This document shows, in pieces, positions 1 to 7,789 of a DNA stretch of 23,006 bases. The stretch is from positions 1 through 23,006 of the forward strand of contig CAYMNG010000031.1 of assembly GCA_964391765.1 (NCBI GenBank), read 5' to 3'. Source of the stretch: UBA10649 sp964391765. Lineage in GTDB: Bacteria > Actinomycetota > Actinomycetes > S36-B12. Under the pieces are notes generated by a model. That model was given only the letters and a program-made list of their open reading frames with translations. It had not been told where the DNA came from and did not search any database. Both the position numbers and the translations under genes were made by a program. Positions within the stretch are counted from its first letter, which is position 1. Each line of letters begins with the position of its first letter.

Positions 1-1332
1 AAGCAGGTGAACGTGCCCGGCTTCCGCAAGGGCAAGGTCCCCGCACGGATCATCGAACAGCGCTTCGGTCGCGCGGCGGTGCTGGAGGAGGCCGTCAACG
101 AGGCCCTGCCGAAGGCCTACGACGAGGCGATCCGCACGAACGGCATCCAGCCGATCGGCCGGCCGGAGATCGACGTGACGGAGTTGGCGGACAACGAGGC
201 GCTGACGTTCACCGCCGAGGTCGACGTGCGCCCGGAGTTCGACGTGCCCGAGTACACCGGCCTCCAGGTCGAGGTGGCCAGTGCGACGCCGACCGACGAC
301 GACGTCCAGACCCAGCTCGACGGGCTGCGCACGCGCTTCGCCTCGTTGCGTGAGGTCGAGCGTCCGGCGGCCGACGGCGACGTGCTGCTCGTCGACATCT
401 CCGGGGCGACCGATGCCGGTGACCCGGTCGAGGACCTGTCCGGCGACTCGATGTCGTACGAGCTCGGCACCGACGGCATGCTCCCCGGGTTCGACGAGGC
501 CGTTCGCGGTGCGGTCGCCGGCGAGGAGCGCGAGTTCGACTTCACCCCGCAGAACGGCGACTGGACCGGGGAGCGGCTGATCGTCACCGCGACGGTGCGG
601 GCCGTGCGTGAGCGCGACCTGCCGGCCGCCGACGACGACTTCGCTCAGTTCGCCTCGGAATTCGACACGATCGAGGAACTGCGCGAGGACCTTCGAACGC
701 GCCTGGTGCGGGGCAAGAAGCTCGAGCAGGGGGCCGAGGCGCGTCGCAACGTGCTGCAGGCGCTGCTGGACTCCGTGGACATCCCCCTGCCGGAGAACAT
801 CATCGCCGCCGAGGTCGAGGCGCACTTCGAGGACGGCCACGAGGGCTCCGACGAGCACCGCGCGGAGGTCGAGAAGGAGGCCCGCGAGTCGCTGAAGAGC
901 CAGTTCGTGCTCGACAAGATCGCCGAGGCCGAGGAGGTCACGGTCGGTGAGACCGACCTGTCGGTCTGGCTGTTCCAGCAGGCCCCGCGGTACGGCATGA
1001 GCCCGGACGCGCTGGCGCAGGCGCTCGTCGAGGCCGGCCAGGTGCCGATGGCGATCCAGGACATCCGTCGCGGCAAGGCGCTGGCGCTGGTGATGCAGAC
1101 CGCGTCGGTCGTCGACGCGGACGGTGAGGTCGTCGACCTCGCGGCGCTGGACGCCGAGCTCGGCCGGGGTCCGGTGCTCGAGGAGGTCGACGAGATCACC
1201 GTGACCGAGGAGGTCGTCGTCGACGAGGACGGAAACGTCGTCGAGGTCGTGGAGACGATCGAGGAGTCGGTCGAGGTCGTGGAGATCGTTCCGGAGTCCG
1301 TCGGGTCGGCCGACGTCGTCGAGGAGTCCTGA
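1..1332 (+). CDS. tig: Trigger factor (ribosome-associated chaperone/PPIase), 5' end cut off
   Basis: Trigger factor binds the ribosome near the peptide exit tunnel and shields nascent chains; its middle FKBP-like domain is a prolyl isomerase. The reading frame is open from base 1 and begins inside the conserved ribosome-docking loop (VPGFRKGKVP, first ~10 residues), so roughly 35-40 N-terminal codons lie outside the window; the GTG at base 7 is not the true start. The PPIase domain spans about residues 119-205 (conserved LPGFDEA stretch), and the helical C-terminal chaperone domain runs to about residue 385. It ends in a very acidic, valine-rich low-complexity tail of ~50 residues with an internal repeat. 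Such tails vary between actinobacterial homologues. It lies 119 bp upstream of clpP1 on the same strand, the usual tig-clpP order. The stop is TGA at 1330-1332. Confidence 0.96.
   Translation, partial: KQVNVPGFRKGKVPARIIEQRFGRAAVLEEAVNEALPKAYDEAIRTNGIQPIGRPEIDVTELADNEALTFTAEVDVRPEFDVPEYTGLQVEVASATPTDDDVQTQLDGLRTRFASLREVERPAADGDVLLVDISGATDAGDPVEDLSGDSMSYELGTDGMLPGFDEAVRGAVAGEEREFDFTPQNGDWTGERLIVTATVRAVRERDLPAADDDFAQFASEFDTIEELREDLRTRLVRGKKLEQGAEARRNVLQALLDSVDIPLPENIIAAEVEAHFEDGHEGSDEHRAEVEKEARESLKSQFVLDKIAEAEEVTVGETDLSVWLFQQAPRYGMSPDALAQALVEAGQVPMAIQDIRRGKALALVMQTASVVDADGEVVDLAALDAELGRGPVLEEVDEITVTEEVVVDEDGNVVEVVETIEESVEVVEIVPESVGSADVVEES
1240..1285 (+). repeat. Internal 16-bp direct repeat in the acidic tail of tig
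   Basis: A 16-bp unit occurs at 1240-1255 and again at 1270-1285, a 30-bp period (10 codons). It encodes two VEVVE segments in the C-terminal tail of trigger factor. It looks like in-frame duplication in a low-complexity linker rather than a mobile or regulatory element. Confidence 0.6.
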
Positions 1333-1345
1333 TCGGTCGAGCCCG

Positions 1346-1363
1346 GTTCGGCTGACGGCGAAC
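1346..1363. promoter_or_regulatory. Possible ClgR-type operator upstream of clpP1
   Basis: GTTCG-N8-CGAAC is a perfect 5-bp dyad in the tig-clpP1 gap, 18 bp upstream of the proposed -35. ClgR activates clp genes in Actinobacteria through GTTCGC-N5-GCG-type sites. This site resembles that consensus but has GG where the consensus has GC and one extra spacer base, so the assignment is tentative. Confidence 0.35.
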
Positions 1364-1380
1364 GGGGCCGCGACCAGGGC

Positions 1381-1408
1381 ATGACCGGGACGGGCAGCGG
1401 GTTAGGGT
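1381..1408 (+). promoter_or_regulatory. Candidate clpP1P2 promoter
   Basis: ATGACC at 1381-1386 (-35, partial match to TTGACA) and TAGGGT at 1403-1408 (-10, TANNNT type) are separated by 16 bp. Transcription would start near 1415, giving a leader of about 37 nt. That leader contains the palindrome GCGCGATCGCGC (1419-1430) and the Shine-Dalgarno sequence GGAGG at 1441-1445. Confidence 0.4.
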
Positions 1409-1451
1409 CACACAGGCGGCGCGATCGCGCGCCGGCGAACGGAGGTACGCG

Positions 1452-2090
1452 GTGGGCGACATCTACGTGCCGGCGTCCCGGGGAACGGGCGGCGGCATGA
1501 CCGGCTTCGGCGACATGCTCGACGAGCGGCTGCTGAACGAGCGGATCATCTGGCTCGAGGGAGAGGTCCGGGACGAGAACTCCAACCGGATCGCCAAGCA
1601 GTTGCAGGTCCTCTCGGCGCAGGACCCGGACAAGGACATCACGCTGTACATCAACTCGCCCGGCGGATCGATCAGCGCGGGGATGGTGATCTACGACACG
1701 ATGCAGTTGATCCCCAACGACGTCACGACCGTCGCGATGGGCCTCGCGGCGAGCATGGGGCAGTTCCTGCTGTGCGCCGGAACGGCCGGCAAGCGGTACG
1801 CCACGCCGAACACGCGCATCATGATGCACCAGCCCTCCGGCGGACTCGGCGGAACCGCGTCCGACATCAAGATCCAGGCCGAGCAGATGCTGTTCATCAA
1901 GAAGCGCATGGCCGCACTCATCGCCGAGCACACCGGGCAAACGCTCGAGCAGATCGAGCACGACTCCGACCGTGACCGCTGGTTCGACGCCGAGTCCGCG
2001 CGCGAGTACGGCCTGATCGACCACGTCTACAGCACCGCCGCCGACTCCCCGGGGTCCACGGCGCGGCGGGCGAAGGGGGAGGGCAAGTGA
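1452..2090 (+). CDS. clpP1: ATP-dependent Clp protease proteolytic subunit 1
   Basis: This is a serine protease subunit that assembles into heptameric rings and degrades substrates fed by ClpX or ClpC. The 212-aa length is normal. The catalytic triad is intact: S101 in GLAASMGQ, H126 in MMHQPSGG and D175 in SDRDRWF, with the same spacing (25 and 74 residues) as E. coli S97/H122/D171. The IYINSPGGS and EYGLID motifs are present. The start is GTG at 1452, set by GGAGG six bases upstream. The stop overlaps the clpP2 start in a GTGA, so the two are translationally coupled. Actinobacterial ClpP1 and ClpP2 usually form a mixed ClpP1P2 tetradecamer. Which paralogue is numbered 1 or 2 follows gene order here. 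Confidence 0.97.
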   Translation: MGDIYVPASRGTGGGMTGFGDMLDERLLNERIIWLEGEVRDENSNRIAKQLQVLSAQDPDKDITLYINSPGGSISAGMVIYDTMQLIPNDVTTVAMGLAASMGQFLLCAGTAGKRYATPNTRIMMHQPSGGLGGTASDIKIQAEQMLFIKKRMAALIAEHTGQTLEQIEHDSDRDRWFDAESAREYGLIDHVYSTAADSPGSTARRAKGEGK

Positions 2091-2737
2091 GCACGACCGG
2101 GTCCCACGCGTCGATCACCGCGCTGCCGGCTCCGTCGGCTCCGTCGGCACGGTACATCCTGCCGGAGTTCCGCGAGCGCAGCGCCTCCGGCGAGCGCATC
2201 CACAACCCCTACACGAAGCTGTTCGAGGAGCGCATCATCTTCCTCGGCGTGCAGATCGACGACGCGTCGGCCGACGACGTCATGGCCCAGTTGCTGTGCC
2301 TGGAGTCGATGGACCCCGACCGCGACATCCAGATCTACATCAACTCCCCGGGCGGCTCCTACACCGCCATGACGGCGATCTACGACACGATCCAGTTCGT
2401 CAAGCCGCAGGTGCAGACGGTGTGCCTGGGCCAGGCGGCCAGCGCCGCCGCGGTGCTGCTCGCCGCGGGGGCGCCGGGCAAGCGGTTCGCGTTGCCGCAC
2501 GCGCGAATCCTCATCCACCAGCCGTACACCGAGGGCGGCGGGCAGGGCTCGGACATCGAGATCCAGGCCAACGAGATCCTTCGGATGCGGGCGGAGATGG
2601 AGGGGATCATCGCCAAGCACACCGGCCGGACGCCCGAGCAGGTGGCGCAGGACATCGAGCGCGACAAGATCCTCACCGCCGCCGATGCCAAGGAGTACGG
2701 GATCATCGACGCGGTGATCTCCTCGCGCAAGGCGTGA
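2087..2737 (+). CDS. clpP2: ATP-dependent Clp protease proteolytic subunit 2
   Basis: This is the second ClpP paralogue, expected to pair with ClpP1 in a hetero-oligomeric protease. It has 216 aa with an Ala/Pro/Ser-rich N-terminal extension that is probably a processed propeptide, followed by a complete ClpP core. The triad is S119 (QAASAAA), H144 (ILIHQPY) and D193 (IERDKI), spaced as in ClpP1. The GTG start at 2087 shares bases with the clpP1 stop, and a strong SD (GGGGGAGGG, 2075-2083) sits just upstream inside clpP1. The next gene begins only 9 bp after the stop and is an ABC transporter, not clpX, so the usual clp order is interrupted here. Confidence 0.97.
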   Translation: MSTTGSHASITALPAPSAPSARYILPEFRERSASGERIHNPYTKLFEERIIFLGVQIDDASADDVMAQLLCLESMDPDRDIQIYINSPGGSYTAMTAIYDTIQFVKPQVQTVCLGQAASAAAVLLAAGAPGKRFALPHARILIHQPYTEGGGQGSDIEIQANEILRMRAEMEGIIAKHTGRTPEQVAQDIERDKILTAADAKEYGIIDAVISSRKA

Positions 2738-2746
2738 CCCGGGCCG

Positions 2747-4558
2747 GTGGCCGACCCTGACGCCCGGCCGGGGAACGGCCGCCTGCGCGCCGGACTCGCG
2801 GCCGCGCTCGACCTCATCGGGCCGCGCGCGCGGCGGCGTTACCTCCTCGTCCTCGCCGCCCAGGTCGCCACGTCGCTGCTGGACCTGATCGGCGTGCTGC
2901 TCGTCGGCGCCACGGTCGTGCTGGTGTACGCGATCCCGGCCGGCGGGCAGGTGCCGTCGGCGATGGCCGAGGTGATCGACCGGCTCGGCCTGCAGGCGGT
3001 CCCGATCACGACGCTCGCCGCCGTCACCGGCTCGTTGGCAGCGATCTTGTTGCTGGGCAAGAGCGCGCTGAACGCGATCCTGACCTTCCGCGTGTTCCGG
3101 TTCCTGGCCCGCCAGCAGGCCGCGGTGTCGGACCGCCTGGCCCGGCGCTGGTTCGGCGCCGACGTCGTGCGCGTGCACGCCCGCACCGACATCGAGATCG
3201 ACGAGGCGCTGGCCAACTCCGCGTACTTCGCGACGACCGGCCTGCTCGGCCCGACCTCGGTGGCGATCGCCGAGGGTTCGGTGCTCGTCGTGCTCAGCGC
3301 GATGCTCGTCGTGCTCGACCCGGTCGCGGCGCTCCTGGCCGGGGTGACGTTCGCGGTCGTCGCGGTCGGGGTGCATCGGGTGCTCGGACACTGGGCCTAC
3401 CGCGTGGGGGAGGCGATGCTCGCCAGCGGGGTCAGCGGCCGCACGCACCTGCGCCAGGGGCTGGACTCGTTCCGGGAACTGCGGGTCGCGCGGCGCCTGG
3501 GCTTCGTCGTGGACGCCTTCGGCTCGGACACCGCCGCCCTGGCAGTCGGGCGGGCGGACACGCTGTTCATCAACAACGTGCCGAAGATCGCCTACGAGGC
3601 CGCCCTGGTCATCGGGGCCATCGCGATCGTGGGCTGGCGGGCGATGCAGGGCAACCTGCCGGCCGCGCTCGCGCTCCTGGCGGTGTTCTTGACCGCGGCT
3701 GCGAGACTGCTGCCGACGATGGTCCGGCTGCAGGGGCAGGTCGTCCTGATGTCCAGCGCCGTGGGCCAGGCGGGCCTGGCGTTCGCCGTGATCGACGAGG
3801 CCCGCGCGGCGGCGGAGGTCGACCTCGGCCGGGACGTCCCCGCGATGACGTACCCCCGGTTCGCCCCGACGGTCGAGGTGGCCGACGTCAGCGTCACGTA
3901 CCCCGGTGCCGATCGCCCGGCCCTGGACGGCGTCGGGATCTCGGTCGCGGCCGGCGACAGCATCGTGCTCGTCGGCGCGACCGGTGCCGGAAAGTCGACC
4001 CTGTCTGACGTGATCCTCGGCCTGTTGGAACCGCAGTCCGGGTCGGTACGGATCGGCGGACTGCCGCCCGCGCAGGCCCAGGAGCGCTGGCCGGGGGCGA
4101 TCGCGTACATGCCGCAGCACGCGGCGCTGTGGGACGCCTCGGTGCGGGCGAACGTCGCCGCCGCGGTGCCGGCGGACCACGTCGACGACGCGGACGTGTG
4201 GTGGGCCCTGGAACGGGCGAACATCGCCGACGAGGTCCGGCGCCGCGGCGGCCTGGACGCCGCGGTCGGGCCCGGTGGCCGCTCGCTCAGCGGCGGTCAG
4301 CGCCAGCGCCTGGGGATCGCCCGCGCGCTGTACTCCCGGCCGCGTCTGCTCGTCCTGGACGAGGCGACCAGTGCCCTCGACGAAGCGACCGAACGGTTGA
4401 TCGCCGTGATGCTCGAGGACCTGCGCGGTGAGGTCACGGTGATCGCCGTCGCGCACCGACGCGCGACGATCGAACGGGCCACGGTGGTGGCCGAACTCAG
4501 CCACGGTCGACTGGTCTACGTGGGGCCGCCTGCGGGTGCGCCGAGCCTGAACCACTGA
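2747..4558 (+). CDS. ABC exporter half-transporter (fused membrane and ATPase domains), PglK/MsbA-like
   Basis: A 603-aa type IV ABC half-transporter that should act as a dimer in the cytoplasmic membrane. Hydrophobic segments lie at about residues 32-62, 84-110, 165-210 and 281-330. The C-terminal ATPase has Walker A at 410-418 (GATGAGKST), a Q-loop (YMPQ), the LSGGQ signature at 514-518, Walker B with D538/E539, a D-loop (SALDE) and an H-loop (AVAHR), so it looks active. The segment FRELRVARR and the fold order resemble PglK-like lipid-linked-glycan flippases, which would suit the glycosyltransferase genes nearby, but the substrate is not shown. The GTG start at 2747 has no clear SD, and the 9-bp gap to clpP2 suggests readthrough from the clp promoter. 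It could pair with itself or with the half-transporter at 20870-22624. Confidence 0.85.
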   Translation: MADPDARPGNGRLRAGLAAALDLIGPRARRRYLLVLAAQVATSLLDLIGVLLVGATVVLVYAIPAGGQVPSAMAEVIDRLGLQAVPITTLAAVTGSLAAILLLGKSALNAILTFRVFRFLARQQAAVSDRLARRWFGADVVRVHARTDIEIDEALANSAYFATTGLLGPTSVAIAEGSVLVVLSAMLVVLDPVAALLAGVTFAVVAVGVHRVLGHWAYRVGEAMLASGVSGRTHLRQGLDSFRELRVARRLGFVVDAFGSDTAALAVGRADTLFINNVPKIAYEAALVIGAIAIVGWRAMQGNLPAALALLAVFLTAAARLLPTMVRLQGQVVLMSSAVGQAGLAFAVIDEARAAAEVDLGRDVPAMTYPRFAPTVEVADVSVTYPGADRPALDGVGISVAAGDSIVLVGATGAGKSTLSDVILGLLEPQSGSVRIGGLPPAQAQERWPGAIAYMPQHAALWDASVRANVAAAVPADHVDDADVWWALERANIADEVRRRGGLDAAVGPGGRSLSGGQRQRLGIARALYSRPRLLVLDEATSALDEATERLIAVMLEDLRGEVTVIAVAHRRATIERATVVAELSHGRLVYVGPPAGAPSLNH

Positions 4559-4563
4559 CGCGG

Positions 4564-4617
4564 TTGCGCGCTCGACGGCCCGAGGGTGAGGATGGGGTGA
4601 ACTGAGGGTGACCTCAG
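4564..4617 (+). promoter_or_regulatory. Candidate promoter with dyad operator for the FAD reductase gene
   Basis: TTGCGC (4564-4569) and GAGGAT (4588-4593) are spaced 18 bp and could be -35/-10. Just downstream, where transcription would begin, is a perfect dyad CTGAGG-GTGA-CCTCAG at 4602-4617, followed by SD GGAGG (4627-4631) and GTG (4637). A repressor bound at the dyad would cover the start site. The dyad is seen directly; the promoter and the role are inferred. Confidence 0.4.
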
Positions 4618-4636
4618 CGACAGATCGGAGGACCCG

Positions 4637-5878
4637 GTGAAGGACGTCGTCGTCGTCGGAGGTGGCCTGGCCGGCGCCAAGGCCGCGCAGACCCTGCGCG
4701 AGGAGGGCTACGACGGTCGGATCACGATCGTGGGCGACGAGGCGGATCCGCCGTACGAGCGACCGCCGCTGTCGAAGGGGTACCTGGCCGGGACGCAGGA
4801 GCGCAGCGCGACGTACGTTCACCCGGCCGCGTGGTACGCCGACCACGACGTCGACCTGCGCAGCGGCGTCGCCGCCGTCGAACTGGACGCCGCCGCCCGG
4901 CGGGTGACGCTGGCCGACGGTTCGGTCCTGCCGTACGACCGTGCGCTGTTGGCGACCGGATCGACGGCGCGCCGGATCCCCGTGCCCGGTGCCGACCTCG
5001 ACGGGGTGCACTACCTGCGCCGGCTGACCGACGCCGACGCGCTGCGCGAGCAGTTCGCCGGCGGCGGTCGACGGGTCGTCGTCGTCGGGGGCGGCTGGAT
5101 CGGCCTGGAGACGGCCGCGGCCGCGCGCGGCTACGGCAACGACGTGACCGTCGTGGAACCGCAGCCGACGGTGCTGTACGGACCGATGGGCGCCGAGATC
5201 GGCGGGGTGTTCGCGGACCTGCATCGCGACAACGGCGTCCACCTCCTGCTCGGGACGGGCGTGCGCGGGTTCGGCGGAGCCCGCGGGCAGGTCGCCGCGG
5301 TCCTCACCGACCGTGGCGACGACCTCGAGGCCGACGTCGTCGTCGTCGGCGTCGGCGCGGCACCGACCGTCGACCTCGCGCAGTCCGCGCACCTGGACGT
5401 CGACAACGGCGTGCTGGTCGACTCGTCGTTGCGCACGTCGGATCCGGCCGTGTACGCCGCCGGCGACATCGCCCGCTGGCAGCACCCGCACTACGGGCGG
5501 CGCGTGCGGGTCGAGCACTGGGACAACGCCCGGGCCAGCGGGGCGGCCGCCGCGCGCGCGATGCTCGGCCAGGACGTCTCCTACGACCACCTGCCGTACT
5601 TCTACACCGATCAGTACGACCTGGGCATGGAGTACGTCGGCGACCTCGGCCCGACCGGGTTCGACCGGTTGGTGTTCCGGGGCGACGTCGCCGGTCGGCA
5701 GTTCGTCGTGTTCTGGCTGAAGGACGATCGGGTGGCGGCCGGGATGAACGTCAACGTCTGGGACGTCTCTGACGCGATCGGGCAGTTGGTGCGGTCCCGC
5801 GCGGTCGTCGACGCGGACCGGCTGGCCGACGTCGACCTGCCGCTGGCTCAGCTCGCCGAGGAGGCCGCGCGCGCGTAG
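4637..5878 (+). CDS. FAD-dependent NAD(P)H:ferredoxin reductase-like oxidoreductase
   Basis: A 413-aa flavoprotein of the putidaredoxin/rhodocoxin reductase family (two-dinucleotide-binding-domain pyridine nucleotide oxidoreductases), which pass electrons from NAD(P)H to a [2Fe-2S] ferredoxin or rubredoxin. The FAD fingerprint VVVVGGGLAG is at residues 4-13 and the YERPPLSKGYL stretch typical of this family follows. The NAD(P) fingerprint GGGWIG is at 151-156, and the second FAD motif VYAAGDIA contains D277. No CXXC redox disulfide was seen, which separates it from thioredoxin reductases. Start GTG 4637 has GGAGG 5 nt upstream. No ferredoxin, P450 or dioxygenase partner is in the window. The 3' end overlaps the convergent GT4 gene by 31 bp. 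Confidence 0.88.
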   Translation: MKDVVVVGGGLAGAKAAQTLREEGYDGRITIVGDEADPPYERPPLSKGYLAGTQERSATYVHPAAWYADHDVDLRSGVAAVELDAAARRVTLADGSVLPYDRALLATGSTARRIPVPGADLDGVHYLRRLTDADALREQFAGGGRRVVVVGGGWIGLETAAAARGYGNDVTVVEPQPTVLYGPMGAEIGGVFADLHRDNGVHLLLGTGVRGFGGARGQVAAVLTDRGDDLEADVVVVGVGAAPTVDLAQSAHLDVDNGVLVDSSLRTSDPAVYAAGDIARWQHPHYGRRVRVEHWDNARASGAAAARAMLGQDVSYDHLPYFYTDQYDLGMEYVGDLGPTGFDRLVFRGDVAGRQFVVFWLKDDRVAAGMNVNVWDVSDAIGQLVRSRAVVDADRLADVDLPLAQLAEEAARA

Positions 5879-6993
5879 GTCGCCTCGATCGCGGCCAGCC
5901 AGTCGGCCGGGGTGTGGCCGGCCAGGTACGCCGCGCGAGCGGCCTCGCGGCGGCTCGCACCGTCCGCGACGATCTGCGCGAGCGCGGTGCGCAGGCTCGT
6001 CGCGTCGTGGTACGTCCGGCCGGCATCGGCCGCCCGAACGACGTCCGCGCCGCCGCCGGCCTCGTGGATGACGACCGGGACGCCGGCCTCCATCGCCTCC
6101 AGGACGACCCGTGGGACGGAGGCTTCCAGGCACAGCCCGGGGACGACGACGGCGGAGTAGTCCGACGCGGTGTCCCGCCAGGACGCGTCGCGTGGGCCCA
6201 GCAGGGTGATCGCCGGGTTCGCGGCCGCTGCCGCTTCGACGGCCGGTGCGCCCGCGCCGCCGCCGACGATGTCGAGCAGCACGTCGGCCGGCCAGTCGCG
6301 GGCGAGTTCGACGACCCCCTTCTCCGGGGCGAACCGGGCCACCGTGAGGAAACGCGGGACGGCCGGCCCGGGGACGGCGCCGGCGTGCCGGGGCGCGATG
6401 GCGTGCGGCACGACGTCGCACCGGTCCGCGGGCACGCCGAACCGGGTGAACACCGCGAGCGCGTGGTCGGCGAGGACGACGAGGCGGTCGGCTCGCCGAA
6501 TCACCGGATCCCGGGTCGGCGGTCGGTGGGTCGCGATCGCCAACGGCACCGTCGCCAACCGGGAGCCGCGGTAGCACGCGTGCCGCACCGCGGCCGACGA
6601 GGAGCCGGTCGGGCAGTCCACGCAGGTGCGTCCGTCGCGAAGGAGGAGCCCGTTGGCGCACATGCACCGGAAGTTGTGCAGGGTCGCGACGACCGGACCG
6701 CGCCAGTCGCCCAGCCACGCGGTGCCGAAGTTCGGGAACAGGTTGTGGACGTGGACGACATCGGGGGCGAACCGGGCCAGCGCCGGCGTCGGCGAGTCAC
6801 CGCGACCGGTCGCCACCCGGACCGCGGACCGCACGGCGTACCCCGGACGATCGCGCTCGACCAGTGTCCGCCGTGCCTCGACGTGCACCTCGTGCCCGGC
6901 CGCGGCGAGCAGCCCGGCCTGCTCGTCGACGGTGACGTTCTCCCCGGAGCGGTGGTCGTCGGAGTAGTAGCTATGGACGAGCGCGATCCGCAC
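5848..6993 (-). CDS. GT4-family glycosyltransferase
   Basis: A 381-aa GT-B-fold retaining glycosyltransferase that should transfer a sugar from a nucleotide donor to a lipid-linked acceptor on the inner face of the membrane. The N-terminal acceptor domain begins MRIALVHSYY and includes DVVHVHNLFP (79-88) and a Cys-containing loop (C110, C112, C124, C127) seen in some bacterial GT4 proteins. The donor domain carries FAPEKG (221-226) and LLGPRD. The end of the donor site has E290 and E299 in ASVPRVVLEAMEAG. The spacing is one residue longer than the classic EX7E. The GTG start at 6993 has an AGGTGG-like SD and lies 23 bp inside the upstream WecG-type gene. Last gene of a three-gene polysaccharide operon. 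Confidence 0.85.
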   Translation of the reverse strand: MRIALVHSYYSDDHRSGENVTVDEQAGLLAAAGHEVHVEARRTLVERDRPGYAVRSAVRVATGRGDSPTPALARFAPDVVHVHNLFPNFGTAWLGDWRGPVVATLHNFRCMCANGLLLRDGRTCVDCPTGSSSAAVRHACYRGSRLATVPLAIATHRPPTRDPVIRRADRLVVLADHALAVFTRFGVPADRCDVVPHAIAPRHAGAVPGPAVPRFLTVARFAPEKGVVELARDWPADVLLDIVGGGAGAPAVEAAAAANPAITLLGPRDASWRDTASDYSAVVVPGLCLEASVPRVVLEAMEAGVPVVIHEAGGGADVVRAADAGRTYHDATSLRTALAQIVADGASRREAARAAYLAGHTPADWLAAIEATYARAASSAS

Positions 6994-7789
6994 GGCTCAC
7001 CACCTGCCGGCCGACCGCCCAGACGAACCGCGGATTGCCCCACAGGTAGCGGCGGGTCAACCGCCGCGGTTCGCGGGCCCAGCGATACGACCACTCCAGT
7101 CCCGATCGCTGCATCCATCGCGGCGCCTGGTGAACCGTGCCGGCGAGGAAGTCGAACGCCGCGCCGACCGCGAGCGCGGTGACCGGAAGCCGGTCGGCCA
7201 GCCGGCGAGCCTCGACGTCCTGCTTCGGGGTGCCCAGGCCGACCCAGACGACCGTCGCGCCGGCGGCGCGGATGCGGGCGTCGCGTTCGTCTCGCTCGGC
7301 GGGGGTCTCCGGGCGGAACGGTGGGCTCTCGGCACCGACGACGACGGCGGCCGGCCACTGCCGGGCGATGCGCCCCCGCAGCGCGGCCAGGGTCGGCGCG
7401 GTGGCGCCGACCAGGTAGTGCCGAGGTCCGGCCGAGTCCGATCGGGCCAGCACCGCGGTCATGACGTCCGGGCCGTACACCCGCGTCCAGCGACCGGCGA
7501 GGGTCGGATGCAGCCGCTGGCCGGCCCACACGACCGGCATCCCGTCGCTGGCCAACAGGTCCGCTCGCCGCAGGACCTGCCGGTACTCGGCGTCGGTGTC
7601 GGCCAGGGCGATCGAGTACGCGTTCGCGAAGGCGACGGCGACACCGTGGGTGGGCGGGCGCCGGCCGAGGTCGACGAGCATGTCGACGGCGTCGAGAAGC
7701 GGCACGACGCTGAACGGCAGGCCGGCGACGTCGCGCCGGGGGATCGCCGCCAGCCGGTCCGCGGCGTGCGGGCGGTCGGTCGCGGTCAC
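6971..7789 (-). CDS. WecG/TagA/CpsF-family glycosyltransferase
   Basis: A 272-aa GT26-type enzyme. Members such as WecG and TagA add N-acetylmannosamine or its uronate to a polyprenyl-diphosphate-linked sugar, the second step of many surface-glycan pathways. Family landmarks are the FANAYSIALAD segment (53-64), ADLLASDGMPVVW with the conserved acidic D82, RVYGPDVM, VWVGLGTPKQD, and the C-terminal GAAFDFLAGTVHQAPRWMQ followed by GLEWSYRW and a basic tail thought to aid membrane contact. Many characterised relatives have a T-x-N motif where this has FAN. The start chosen is GTG 7789, which overlaps the upstream stop as GTGA and gives the normal family length; a 144-nt in-frame extension upstream lies inside the neighbour and is unlikely. 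Substrate is unknown. Confidence 0.88.
   Translation of the reverse strand: MTATDRPHAADRLAAIPRRDVAGLPFSVVPLLDAVDMLVDLGRRPPTHGVAVAFANAYSIALADTDAEYRQVLRRADLLASDGMPVVWAGQRLHPTLAGRWTRVYGPDVMTAVLARSDSAGPRHYLVGATAPTLAALRGRIARQWPAAVVVGAESPPFRPETPAERDERDARIRAAGATVVWVGLGTPKQDVEARRLADRLPVTALAVGAAFDFLAGTVHQAPRWMQRSGLEWSYRWAREPRRLTRRYLWGNPRFVWAVGRQVVSRADRARP

Noticed and set aside
1419..1430. GCGCGATCGCGC palindrome as a strong operator
   Set aside because: A perfect palindrome, but made only of the commonest dinucleotides in this GC-rich DNA. Chance is a sufficient explanation without conservation data.
2027..6718. A 1563-codon open frame on the minus strand across clpP2, the ABC transporter and the FAD reductase
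   Set aside because: It runs antisense to three well-supported genes, is made mostly of Arg/Pro/Gly/Ala/His, and has no recognisable domain. Long antisense frames are expected in very GC-rich DNA.
5848..6993. Calling the GT4 protein defective because its E...E spacing is one residue longer than EX7E
   Set aside because: The rest of the donor site is intact and a one-residue loop difference is within family variation. It is noted but not treated as loss of function.
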